A DNA stretch of 64,000 bases from Haloferax profundi (GTDB lineage: Archaea; Halobacteriota; Halobacteria; Halobacteriales; Haloferacaceae), in contig NZ_LOPV01000091.1 in the NCBI RefSeq assembly GCF_001469865.1, positions 1 to 64,000 of the forward strand, written 5' to 3'. Position 1 is the stretch's first letter. The number at the start of each line of letters is the position of its first letter. Below, piece by piece: positions 42,017 to 49,725 of this stretch. The notes beneath the pieces were generated by a model. The model saw nothing but the letters and a program-made list of their open reading frames with translations, made no database searches and was not told the origin of the DNA. A program made the translations under genes and the position numbers.

Positions 42017-42871
42017 TCAGTCGAGGAGGCCCGGAACGTCGTTCACGTCCTCTACGACCGCCGATGCGCCGATTTCGGCGAACTTCTGTCGGCCCTCGTC
42101 GCCGGTGAGGCCACCTGAGAGGACGCCGACGCCGTAGTAGACGCGTTCTGGGTCGGCGGCATCTGCGTTCAGCGCCGTCTTCACGTCGTCGAGGGTGTCG
42201 CCGACGAAGACGACAGACCGAGCGTCGAGTCGTTCGGCGACAGTCACGAGTGCTGCAGGGTGTGGTTTGCCGTTGTCCCAGTCGTCCATCGTGAATCGGT
42301 GGTCGTCGTCTACGTCGAGTGCGACCCGGTCGAGGGCGATGTCGGCCTCCGCGGATGGTCGACCAGTGACGACGCCGACTTCACGGTCACCGAGGGCGTC
42401 GAGCGTCTCGGGGCGGAGCAAGACTGGTTCGTCGTGGATGTAGCCAGCTGCTTCGAACGGCGGGTCGCCACCTTCGAGGTCACGATAGAGGTCAGCGCCG
42501 AGGTAGAGCGCCTGAAACGTCTCACGGAGGCCATCCGTATCCCACTGCTCGAAGACGATAGCCGGGTCGTCGAGCGTCGCTTCGACCACGGCCTCGGCGG
42601 CGTCGAGACCACCGCCGCGTTCGGCAATCTCGTCGGTGAACTCGGCGAGTGAGACATCGACTTCACGGGCGGCGAGAACGTAGAGTGCTGCCGCGTAGGT
42701 CAGTTCCCAGTCGTTGTTGAACCCGCCGGCGTCCTTGAACTGCTGGACGTCGTCACGGGAGATGGTCGTGCCGTAGGTTCGGTCGACAGACTCGACGATG
42801 GCGCGCCGGTAGGAGTCGGCGACGTCGACGAGTACCCCGTCGATGTCGAAGACGACAGCGTCCGCGTGCAT
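42017..42871 (-). CDS. HAD-superfamily hydrolase (TIGR01548-like)
   Basis: A 284-aa HAD hydrolase with the nucleophile motif [11 protein letters not shown] at residues 6-16, the Thr motif [10 protein letters not shown], the Lys in NGKPHPAAL and the acidic [10 protein letters not shown]. The C-terminal region with GVGVLSGGL is typical of haloarchaeal and some bacterial members of the hypothetical TIGR01548 class, which I recall as linked to histidine genes in some genomes. The cap domain is large and helical. Substrate unknown. The start is an ATG with [12 protein letters not shown]. Confidence 0.88.
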   Translation of the reverse strand: MHADAVVFDIDGVLVDVADSYRRAIVESVDRTYGTTISRDDVQQFKDAGGFNNDWELTYAAALYVLAAREVDVSLAEFTDEIAERGGGLDAAEAVVEATLDDPAIVFEQWDTDGLRETFQALYLGADLYRDLEGGDPPFEAAGYIHDEPVLLRPETLDALGDREVGVVTGRPSAEADIALDRVALDVDDDHRFTMDDWDNGKPHPAALVTVAERLDARSVVFVGDTLDDVKTALNADAADPERVYYGVGVLSGGLTGDEGRQKFAEIGASAVVEDVNDVPGLLD

Positions 42872-42985
42872 ACCTGAACGGTGTAACGGGGAGGCAAGTG
42901 CCTTACTCTTGTCGGCGAGGTGGGTGCGGGCCGTTGGGTGCTCGTAGGCCCCGAGGTGCTTGCAAGAGACGTGTGGCCTGCCAAA

Positions 42986-43429
42986 CTACCGCCGAGCGCC
43001 GGGTCCATCGTCGGCGACGTAGAGCGTATCGCCGGGAAGCGACACTCTGCGGACCGGAATCGACGGTTCGTCGTAGCCGAGCGTCGTGAAAAGAAAATCA
43101 GCGTCTGCGCGACGGGCGACGCGGGCAGTGGGTGCGTGGAGTTCGACGGGGACGTTCAGCGCGTAGATTGCATCGGCGCCCTCGTAGGGGCCGAGTTCGG
43201 GGGCGTCTGCGCGGGCGACCACGTCGTCGCGGACGAATCGAACACCCTCGGGGACGGGAACGTCGTACACGTCGACGGCGACGACGGAGACGCCGCGTTC
43301 GGCGAGTTCGGCGGCGACGGCAGACGCCCGTCCGATACCAACTTCGACCACTCGCTCGTACCCATCCAACCGAGTTACGAGAGCGTCGCGCAACGAATCT
43401 CTCACGTCGGGATATTTATGAAGCGCCAC
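42986..43429 (-). CDS. UPF0146 family protein
   Basis: A 147-aa protein of the UPF0146 family, with a short Rossmann-like fold: VVEVGIGRASAVAAELAERG resembles SAM-binding motif I and VVAVDVYDV the following strand. It may be a methyltransferase relative; no activity is known. The start is a GTG, only 15 bp from the divergent archaemetzincin ATG at 43445. The archaemetzincin TATA box lies in its first codons. Confidence 0.82.
   Translation of the reverse strand: MALHKYPDVRDSLRDALVTRLDGYERVVEVGIGRASAVAAELAERGVSVVAVDVYDVPVPEGVRFVRDDVVARADAPELGPYEGADAIYALNVPVELHAPTARVARRADADFLFTTLGYDEPSIPVRRVSLPGDTLYVADDGPGARR
43412..43419 (+). promoter_or_regulatory. Archaemetzincin promoter inside UPF0146 coding sequence
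   Basis: ATATTTAT lies about 30 nt before the archaemetzincin ATG at 43445. It falls within codons 4-6 of the divergent UPF0146 gene, so that gene and this promoter share bases. Confidence 0.55.
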
Positions 43430-43444
43430 CGCTTAATCCCTCGC

Positions 43445-43966
43445 ATGCTTGTCGATATCGTGCCTATCGGGGATATCTCTGCCGCAGTCAAGCGAGAGGC
43501 ATCCGCGGGGCTTCGGTCCGTCTACGATTGTGACGTGACCGTCCAGTCGAATCAAGCCATCCCCGAAGGCGCGTTCGATAGAAGCCGAAATCAGTACCGG
43601 GCAGAACAATTTATCGAACTGACGAGTCGGGTGGGGCGCGGCGAAAAGAACATCGGAATCACGGCACAGGACCTCTACTACCGTCGCCGAAACTACGTCT
43701 TCGGGCTGGCGTACCTCAACGGCAACGGCTCTGTCATCTCGACGTACCGCCTCCAGACCTCCTCAGACGGCGGCATCACGAACAAACCCGCCGACGAAGT
43801 CCTCTCGGACCGCGTTCGAAAGGAAGTCGTCCACGAAATCGGCCACACACTCGGCCTCGAACACTGCGACAACAACAAGTGCGTGATGTCCTTCTCGCCG
43901 ACGGTCCGCGAAGTCGACGTCAAAGAAGAGAACCTCTGCGGCACCTGTAGTCGTCTCATCCACTAA
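43445..43966 (+). CDS. amzA: Archaemetzincin family zinc metalloprotease
   Basis: A 173-aa zinc protease of the archaemetzincin family. The metzincin motif is HEIGHTLGLEHC at residues 130-141, with the zinc His130, His134 and His140 and catalytic Glu131. The archaemetzincin cysteines follow: Cys141, Cys146 in NKCVM, and the pair CGTC at 165-168, which bind a second zinc. The start at 43445 is supported by a TATA box 30 nt upstream, and the open frame before it is not coding. Physiological substrate unknown. Confidence 0.95.
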   Translation: MLVDIVPIGDISAAVKREASAGLRSVYDCDVTVQSNQAIPEGAFDRSRNQYRAEQFIELTSRVGRGEKNIGITAQDLYYRRRNYVFGLAYLNGNGSVISTYRLQTSSDGGITNKPADEVLSDRVRKEVVHEIGHTLGLEHCDNNKCVMSFSPTVREVDVKEENLCGTCSRLIH

Positions 43967-44025
43967 TTCTCCGGACGCGATAGCAGTCTCCTCCTTTTTT
44001 CTCGTCACGGCACGTGTATTCATCC

Positions 44026-44475
44026 ATGAACTTCGTCGTTGCAGTAGATGGGTCTGAGGCCGCCGACCGTGCACTCGACTACGCCCTCACGATGGTCGAA
44101 CCGCTGGGTGCGACGATTACCATCGTCCACTCGGTCGAACCGCACGTCGTGGTCGAAGGAGGAACCGAACCCGTGACCGGAATCGGTGACGCGGGTGACC
44201 GACTCGCCGCCGAGAGTCTCGAAGACGCCGAAGCGCGCGGAGAGCGTGTCCTCGAAGAGGCACTCGAACACGTCACCGAGGCAGGCGTCGAAGCGACGAC
44301 CGAACTCCTCTACGGCGACCCCGTCGAGGCGCTTCCGGCGTACGCAGACGACGTCGGTGCCGACGGTCTCTTCGTCGGCCACCGCGGCATCTCGAAACGG
44401 TACGAGGGTCTCGTGGGGAGCGTCGCCAAGGAAATCGTCGAACGGGCGTCGTGCCCGGTCACCGTCGTCCGCTGA
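44026..44475 (+). CDS. Universal stress protein (UspA family)
   Basis: A 149-aa single UspA domain. The start MNFVVAVDGSEAADRALDYA and the C-terminal ATP-binding loop VGHRGISKRYEGLVGSVAKEIVER (G-2x-G-9x-G(S/T) type) suggest an ATP-binding USP. The loop GHRGISKRYEGLVGSVA is complete. A TTTTTT run at 43995-44000 is 31 nt upstream. rtcA begins with no gap after this stop. Confidence 0.9.
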   Translation: MNFVVAVDGSEAADRALDYALTMVEPLGATITIVHSVEPHVVVEGGTEPVTGIGDAGDRLAAESLEDAEARGERVLEEALEHVTEAGVEATTELLYGDPVEALPAYADDVGADGLFVGHRGISKRYEGLVGSVAKEIVERASCPVTVVR

Positions 44476-45492
44476 ATGCTCCACCTCGACGGGGGCGCAG
44501 GCGGCGGACAACTCGTTCGAACAGCACTCTCGCTCTCACTCGTGACTGGCGAGGCGTTCGAGATGGAGAACATCCGCGGCACCCGTTCACCGCCGGGGCT
44601 CAAAGCACAACACGTCGCGTGTGTCTCGGTCGCCGAATCGGTCGCAGATGCCGACGTTGACGGCGGCGTCGAAGGGTCCGAAACCCTCCGGTTCGACCCC
44701 GGCACGGTGACGAGTTCGCCCGTCGACGTGTCGGTGGGGACGGCCGGAAGCACGACACTGGTCAGTGAGACACTACTTCCCGTCGCCGTCGCCCTCGACG
44801 ACCCACTGACACTCACCGTCTCGGGCGGAACCGACGTTCGGTGGTCGCCGCCCGCAGACTATCTCCGGTACGTGAAGCGCCCGCTGTGTTCGCGGTTCGG
44901 TGTCTCCTTCGACGTCGCCGTGAACCGACGTGGGTTCTACCCAGCAGGCGGCGGACAACTCACGGTTCGAATCGACCCGTCGGACCCCGACCCACTCGAC
45001 TTCCGCAGTCGTCCGCCACTCGACGCCCTCGACGTGTACTCAGTCGCCAGCGACGCACTCGCCGAGGCGTCGGTCGCCGACAGGCAAGTCGAAGGCGTCC
45101 GCGACGCCCTCGCCGATGCGGGAATCGACGTACCGATTCGACCGTCTGTCACCTACACCGAGAGTACCTCACCGGGGACTGCTGTGGTTCTCGCCGCACG
45201 GTGCGGAGACGTCGTCGCCGGATTCGACGCCTACGGCGAGCGTGGCGTCCCCGCAGAGACGATTGGGTCGCGGGCGGCCGAGGTGTTCACCGAGTGGTAC
45301 CGTGGTGACGCACCACTCGACCGGCACATGGCCGACCAACTGCTCGTCTGGGTCGCGCTCGCCGGAGGGCGCATCCGGATTCCGGCAGTGACCGAACACG
45401 TCCAGACCAACCTCGACGTGATTCGGGCCTTTGGCTACGATATCGACGTGCGTGAGGCTGACGACGGGGTGCTCGTCGAACACCTCGAATAG
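44476..45492 (+). CDS. rtcA: RNA 3'-terminal phosphate cyclase
   Basis: A 338-aa enzyme that converts RNA 3'-phosphates to 2',3'-cyclic phosphates using ATP, in RNA end processing and repair. LHLDGGAGGGQLVRTALSLS and NIRGTRSPPGLKAQH match the family start, and the adenylated His is in DRHMADQLLVWVALAGG near the C-terminus. It begins right at the universal stress protein stop with no spacing, so it may be co-transcribed with it. Length is usual. Confidence 0.94.
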   Translation: MLHLDGGAGGGQLVRTALSLSLVTGEAFEMENIRGTRSPPGLKAQHVACVSVAESVADADVDGGVEGSETLRFDPGTVTSSPVDVSVGTAGSTTLVSETLLPVAVALDDPLTLTVSGGTDVRWSPPADYLRYVKRPLCSRFGVSFDVAVNRRGFYPAGGGQLTVRIDPSDPDPLDFRSRPPLDALDVYSVASDALAEASVADRQVEGVRDALADAGIDVPIRPSVTYTESTSPGTAVVLAARCGDVVAGFDAYGERGVPAETIGSRAAEVFTEWYRGDAPLDRHMADQLLVWVALAGGRIRIPAVTEHVQTNLDVIRAFGYDIDVREADDGVLVEHLE

Positions 45493-45499
45493 TCGCTTT

Positions 45500-45982
45500 T
45501 CAGGGCGCGTACGTCCCGGTCAGTCGTGTCTCACCCAATACGTGGCCGTCGATGGCGCGTTCGAGGTGCGACTTCGTCGCACCCGATTCGAGTGAGAGTT
45601 CCGTGTCGAGAGCGTACAGCACGAATCGGTAGGTGTGTTCGCCGTCCGGCGGGTTGGGGCCGCCGTACCCGCGACTGCCGTAACTGTTCGTCCCTTCGAC
45701 GGCACCGGGCGGTGAATCGTCTTCGGCGATTTCCGACGTGGCGGGGTCGACGTTCCAGACGACCCAGTGGTCCCACACCTGTCCCGCTGGTTTCACCGCG
45801 TCGGGGTCGTCCATCACCAGCGCCAACGACTTCGCCTCCGCCGGGACGCCCTCGATTTCGAGTGGGGGACTGACGTTTTGCTTCGTGTAGCCGTACTCTC
45901 GGGGAATCGCGGTTCCGTCGTCGAACGCGGGACTCCGCAGCGTGAGTGTCCCCGACGCGTCGCTCTGGTCGGCTGGTTCCAT
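45500..45982 (-). CDS. YbhB/YbcL family (PEBP-like) protein
   Basis: A 160-aa protein of the phosphatidylethanolamine-binding family. Ligand-pocket motifs are ALVMDDPDAVKPAGQVWDHW and GSRGYGGPNPPDGEHTYRFV. The DHWVVWNVDP strand is typical. Function in archaea is unknown. No signal peptide is seen, so it is cytosolic. The start at 45982 is chosen over 46009. It lies 84 bp downstream of the VOC gene on the same strand and converges with rtcA. Confidence 0.9.
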   Translation of the reverse strand: MEPADQSDASGTLTLRSPAFDDGTAIPREYGYTKQNVSPPLEIEGVPAEAKSLALVMDDPDAVKPAGQVWDHWVVWNVDPATSEIAEDDSPPGAVEGTNSYGSRGYGGPNPPDGEHTYRFVLYALDTELSLESGATKSHLERAIDGHVLGETRLTGTYAP

Positions 45983-46066
45983 AGGAACTCCTTGGTCGAC
46001 CAGTGACAAAACGGTTGGTTCGGTCGAAACGACTGGTCTCAGGTGAGAGGGCCGTTCTACTGGGCA

Positions 46067-46924
46067 CTACGGCGAGGCGGTCACACGTATCTCGATTCCG
46101 TCTGGGTCGGAGACGACGAGTGTGCCGTTCGACTCCTCGACGGCGTGACCTGCTTGCGTCAGCGACTCGCGGACGACGTGGAGCGTGTCGGCGTCGGGGA
46201 CGACGACTTCGAACCACGAGATGCCACGACCCTCACCCGCCGGCGCGCGTCGTCCGTTCCAGCGGTTGAGTCCGACGTGGTGGTGGTACTCGCCTGCGGC
46301 GACGAACGCGGCGTCTGGATAGCCATCGTCGCGGAGGTTCATCCCGAGGGCGTCGGTGTAGAAGGCGAGCGACTGCGCGAGGTCCGAAACTTCGAGGTGG
46401 ACGTGTCCGAGGTCGGTCCCGCTCGGCGCAGAGTCGTCACCATGGGCGTCCGCGAGGAGTGATTCGAGGTCCAGCGGGAGCGTGTCCATCTTCACGCGAC
46501 CATCGTCTGTCCGTGGCCACTCGTCTCGCGGCCGGTCACGGTAGATTTCCACGCCGTTTCCTTCCGGGTCGCGGAGGTACAGTGCCTCACTCACGAGGTG
46601 GTCGGATGCGCCAGACAACGAGGTGTTGTCTCGGATTCGAGCGAGGGCGTCACCGAGTGCGCCCCGGTCGGGGACGCGAACCGCGAGGTGGAACAGTCCG
46701 GTCTGCTCGCGTCTTCGTCTGGGTGCATCCGGGTCTTCGTCGAGGACGACGAGTGGGTCGTCACCGGCAGTGCAGACGGCCTGGGACCCCTCGCGTTCTA
46801 CGTCGAGGCCGACGACATCACGGTAGAACGGAACGAGAGTATCGAGCGACCCGACACGAAGCGTGACTCTCCCGAGGTGCGTCGCATCCGTCAACGAAGC
46901 GGATTCAGAAGTGGAGTTCGTCAT
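46067..46924 (-). CDS. Two-domain VOC family (catechol 2,3-dioxygenase-like) protein
   Basis: A 285-aa protein with two vicinal-oxygen-chelate domains. Domain 1 begins LGRVTLRVGSLDTLVPFY and ends with RDPEGNGVEIYRDRP. Domain 2 begins LGHVHLEVSDLAQSLAFY and ends VSDPDGIEIRV. Metal ligands in domain 2 are His in HVHLEV, His in EYHHHVGLN and Glu in DGIEIRV. The YfiE/CatE type of bacteria has catechol 2,3-dioxygenase activity; here the substrate is unknown. A 156-bp gap follows toward the RLI gene. Confidence 0.87.
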   Translation of the reverse strand: MTNSTSESASLTDATHLGRVTLRVGSLDTLVPFYRDVVGLDVEREGSQAVCTAGDDPLVVLDEDPDAPRRRREQTGLFHLAVRVPDRGALGDALARIRDNTSLSGASDHLVSEALYLRDPEGNGVEIYRDRPRDEWPRTDDGRVKMDTLPLDLESLLADAHGDDSAPSGTDLGHVHLEVSDLAQSLAFYTDALGMNLRDDGYPDAAFVAAGEYHHHVGLNRWNGRRAPAGEGRGISWFEVVVPDADTLHVVRESLTQAGHAVEESNGTLVVSDPDGIEIRVTASP

Positions 46925-47080
46925 ACTCGGTGTTCGCCAGTAATCGAGAAAAATACTGCAGTATCACGGGTGTAACCAACGACGGCGAGTGTCACTGGGC
47001 CGGGTTCGTCAGACGACGAGAGACACTCGCTGTTCGCTGAAGAATCGACTGACTGAGAACGGCCGGAAACGCGAGCCCGA

Positions 47081-48895
47081 CTACTCGGCGTAGTAGTACT
47101 CGCCAGACCGCTTCTGTTCGCGGTCGAGTTGCGAGTTCGGCTTGTTGATGCGCGGGCGCTGGGTGCGCTCGTCGCGGCGGAACGTGATGTCGAGGTCCGA
47201 CAGGAAGTCGTTCATGCCGTCGCGCATCTCCTGCGGTTTCGAGGCGTGACCTTCGATGGATGGTTCGCCGTCGAAGACCATCAGGCGGTCCGCGAGCAGG
47301 TCCATCATGTAGATGTCGTGGTCGATGACCATGACCGTCGCGTCGTGATTTTCGGCGTAGCGGCGGATAGCCGACGTAGCCTGCACACGCTGTTCGACGT
47401 CGAGGTGGGCCGACGGTTCGTCGAGCAGGTAGAGGTCGGCGTTCTGCGAGAGGCACGCCGCGATGGCGACACGCTGGCGCTCACCGCCGGAGAGGTCGGT
47501 GAGGTTGCGTTCCATGATGCGGTTGAGTTGCAGTGGGTTCGCAATCTCGGTGTTCCAGTACGACGACCCGAACTGGTCGGTGATAGACGAGAGGAACGCG
47601 TCCACGCGCATCGGTTGGTCGATTTCGATGTACTGCGGCTTGTACGAGATGTCGAGTGCGAAGTCGAGTTCGCCCACGTCGGGCGTCAGGTCGCCCGTGA
47701 ACATCTGTGCGAGCGTCGACTTCCCGATACCGTTGGGGCCGACGATACCGAGGACTTCACCGTTGTAGATGGTCCCGGCGTCCACGTCGAGGGAGAACTC
47801 GCCCTCGCCGTAGGACTTCCGGATTTCCGGGTACTCGATGAGAGGTTCGGCCTTCGTCGTCTCACGAGGCGCGTGTTCCTCGAAGGTAATCGCTCCCGGG
47901 CGAATACGCATGTTCTCGTTCGTGAGATAGCCCTTCAGGTACTCGTTGATGCCGTTTCTGACAGACTTGGGGTCGGTGACGACACCGTACGCCCCGGGTT
48001 CACCGTACGCGACGTGGAGCGTGTCGGCGAGCAAGTCGAGAATCGCCAGGTCGTGTTCGACCACGAGGACCGCTCTGTCTTCTTCTTCGGCGAGTTCGCG
48101 GATGAGACGCGCCGCAGTGACACGCTGGCCGATGTCGAGGTACGGCGAGATCTCGTCGAGGAAGTAGAAGTCGCGGTCACGGGCCAGCGTCGCCGCGAGG
48201 GCGACGCGCTGGAGTTCACCGCCAGAGAGCGTGTCGATGTCGTTGTCGACGACGGGGCCGATGTCGAGGCGCTCGATGTACGAGTCGAGTGCGCCACGCT
48301 CGTCGGTCGCTTCGAGCAGTTCCCGGGCCTTCCCGTCGAACTGCTTGGGAATCTGGTCGACGTACTGCGGTTTCCGTGCGATGGTCACGTCACCGTCGCG
48401 AACTCGCTCGATGTAGTTCTGGAGTTCGGTGCCGCGGAAGCGGTCGAGGACCGCCTCCCACGTCGGGTCGTCGTCGTAGTTGCCGAGGTTCGGCACCATC
48501 TCGCCGGCGAGTGCGCGGACGGCGGTGGTCTTACCGATACCGTTCGGCCCGAGGATACCCGTGACGGACCCCGCCTCGGGGACCGGCAGGCCGTACAGCG
48601 AGAAGGCGTTCTCGCCGTAGCGGTGGGTCGGGTCTTCGTCGAGTTCAGACGGGAGGTTGATGATCTCGATGGCGTCGAACGGGCACTTCTCGACGCAGAT
48701 ACCACACGTCTCTCCGAGACATATCTCCTCGGAAATTCGGACCTGGTCCGGGCCTCCTTGTTCGGCGTCCTCGCCGCGGAGCGTGATGCACTCTTTTCCC
48801 GTCCGGTTCGGCGGACAGAAGTTCGAACACTCGTAGCTACAGCGGTCCGGAGAACACCGGTCTAAGTCGACGACTGCGATACTATCGTCTGCCAT
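47081..48895 (-). CDS. rli: ABCE1/RLI ribosome-recycling ATPase
   Basis: A 604-aa ABC protein that splits ribosomes after termination. The N-terminal part carries iron-sulfur cluster cysteines: CSPDRCSYECSNFCPP and CGICVEKCPFDAI. Two ATPase domains follow with Walker A GPNGIGKTTAV and GPNGIGKSTLAQ, signatures LSGGELQRVALAA and LSGGERQRVAIAA and Walker B FYFLDEISPYLD and LYLLDEPSAHLD. The start at 48895 (MADDSIAVVDLDRCSPDRC) is chosen because the open frame before it overlaps the EMC6-like gene. It lies 2 bp downstream of that gene. Confidence 0.96.
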   Translation of the reverse strand: MADDSIAVVDLDRCSPDRCSYECSNFCPPNRTGKECITLRGEDAEQGGPDQVRISEEICLGETCGICVEKCPFDAIEIINLPSELDEDPTHRYGENAFSLYGLPVPEAGSVTGILGPNGIGKTTAVRALAGEMVPNLGNYDDDPTWEAVLDRFRGTELQNYIERVRDGDVTIARKPQYVDQIPKQFDGKARELLEATDERGALDSYIERLDIGPVVDNDIDTLSGGELQRVALAATLARDRDFYFLDEISPYLDIGQRVTAARLIRELAEEEDRAVLVVEHDLAILDLLADTLHVAYGEPGAYGVVTDPKSVRNGINEYLKGYLTNENMRIRPGAITFEEHAPRETTKAEPLIEYPEIRKSYGEGEFSLDVDAGTIYNGEVLGIVGPNGIGKSTLAQMFTGDLTPDVGELDFALDISYKPQYIEIDQPMRVDAFLSSITDQFGSSYWNTEIANPLQLNRIMERNLTDLSGGERQRVAIAACLSQNADLYLLDEPSAHLDVEQRVQATSAIRRYAENHDATVMVIDHDIYMMDLLADRLMVFDGEPSIEGHASKPQEMRDGMNDFLSDLDITFRRDERTQRPRINKPNSQLDREQKRSGEYYYAE

Positions 48896-48897
48896 GA

Positions 48898-49206
48898 TTA
48901 GAGCTGAACACCCGAGGTCAGCAGGATGGCGAACGAGATGAACCAGAGCGCGAACGTCATGAACACGACGTAGAGGTAATCTTTCGCCCCGGAGATGTCG
49001 ATGCCGACGGCTCGAAGCACCGGGAGCTGGACGAGGATGAACGCGCCGAGGATACCAACCGCCAACTGATTGGTCGCGGCCTCGACCGTCGTCCCTACCA
49101 CCACGCCGGAGAGCACCGCGGCGGCGATGCCGGCGAGGCAGGCAAGTGTTGTGACCGTCACTCCGCGTAGGTGGCCGGAGAGTTCGGTCTGCGTTTCCGT
49201 GGCCAT
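48898..49206 (-). CDS. EMC6-like membrane protein
   Basis: A 102-aa membrane protein resembling EMC6, a core subunit of the eukaryotic ER membrane complex. After a hydrophilic start (MATETQTELSGHLRG) it has three hydrophobic helices at about residues 16-40, 44-62 and 72-96. The start at 49206 is chosen because the upstream frame is not protein-like. RLI follows with a gap of only 2 bp. A role in membrane protein insertion would fit both, but is inference. Confidence 0.8.
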   Translation of the reverse strand: MATETQTELSGHLRGVTVTTLACLAGIAAAVLSGVVVGTTVEAATNQLAVGILGAFILVQLPVLRAVGIDISGAKDYLYVVFMTFALWFISFAILLTSGVQL

Positions 49207-49331
49207 GTGTTCCCCTGCGATAGCCGGCATCAAAAGGCGTTCGTTCCTCCGGCAGCGTCTGTCGATAAAGCGTTGTCGGCCAATCGCAAGCCAACAAGGT
49301 TTATGCTGGTCGCGCGTCTGGATTCGTAACG

Positions 49332-49625
49332 ATGGCTGGAACAGAAGAGGAGAGTCTAGACGACCTCCCACCGAGTGCGAAGCTCGTTTTCAAAGTACTC
49401 GAATACAACGGCCCACTCACCCAGAAAGGCATCGTACAGGAGTCTATGCTCTCTGCGCGAACTGTTCGATACGCGCTCGAACGACTGGAAGGGATTGGAA
49501 TCGTCGACGAGGACGTCTACTTTGCTGACGCTCGCCAGAATCTCTATCAACTGACCGACCTCGCGCCCCAGCAAGCGCAGGCGAAAGCCGACGGCGGTAA
49601 AGAGAAGGCCTGCTGCGCCGAGTAA
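49332..49625 (+). CDS. Winged-helix (MarR-like) transcriptional regulator
   Basis: A 97-aa single-domain winged-helix protein. LPPSAKLVFKVLEYNGPLTQ and ESMLSARTVRYALERLEGIGI form helices 1-3, and VYFADARQNLYQL the wing. The C-terminus ends in KEKACCAE with a Cys-Cys pair that could respond to metal or redox. It is divergent from the EMC6-like/RLI pair across 125 bp, and a TTTATG element lies about 30 nt before its ATG. Autoregulation or control of rli is possible. Confidence 0.85.
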   Translation: MAGTEEESLDDLPPSAKLVFKVLEYNGPLTQKGIVQESMLSARTVRYALERLEGIGIVDEDVYFADARQNLYQLTDLAPQQAQAKADGGKEKACCAE

Positions 49626-49725
49626 GCGCGAACCGCTCACCGCTTCGCAGTCGGTTCCCTCACCGACGTGTTGTGACGTGTCGAAAACCAGTCGAAACTG
49701 CCGACGATTCGGCCGCGGGCCGACG

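Noticed and set aside
42920-43444. A 175-residue N-terminal extension of archaemetzincin
   Set aside because: The extension overlaps the UPF0146 gene and is not conserved in character; a TATA box lies 30 nt before the internal ATG.
48896-49297. A 134-residue N-terminal extension of RLI
   Set aside because: The frame is open but overlaps the EMC6-like gene, and the normal RLI start MADDSIAVVDLDRC at 48895 begins right before the iron-sulfur cysteines.
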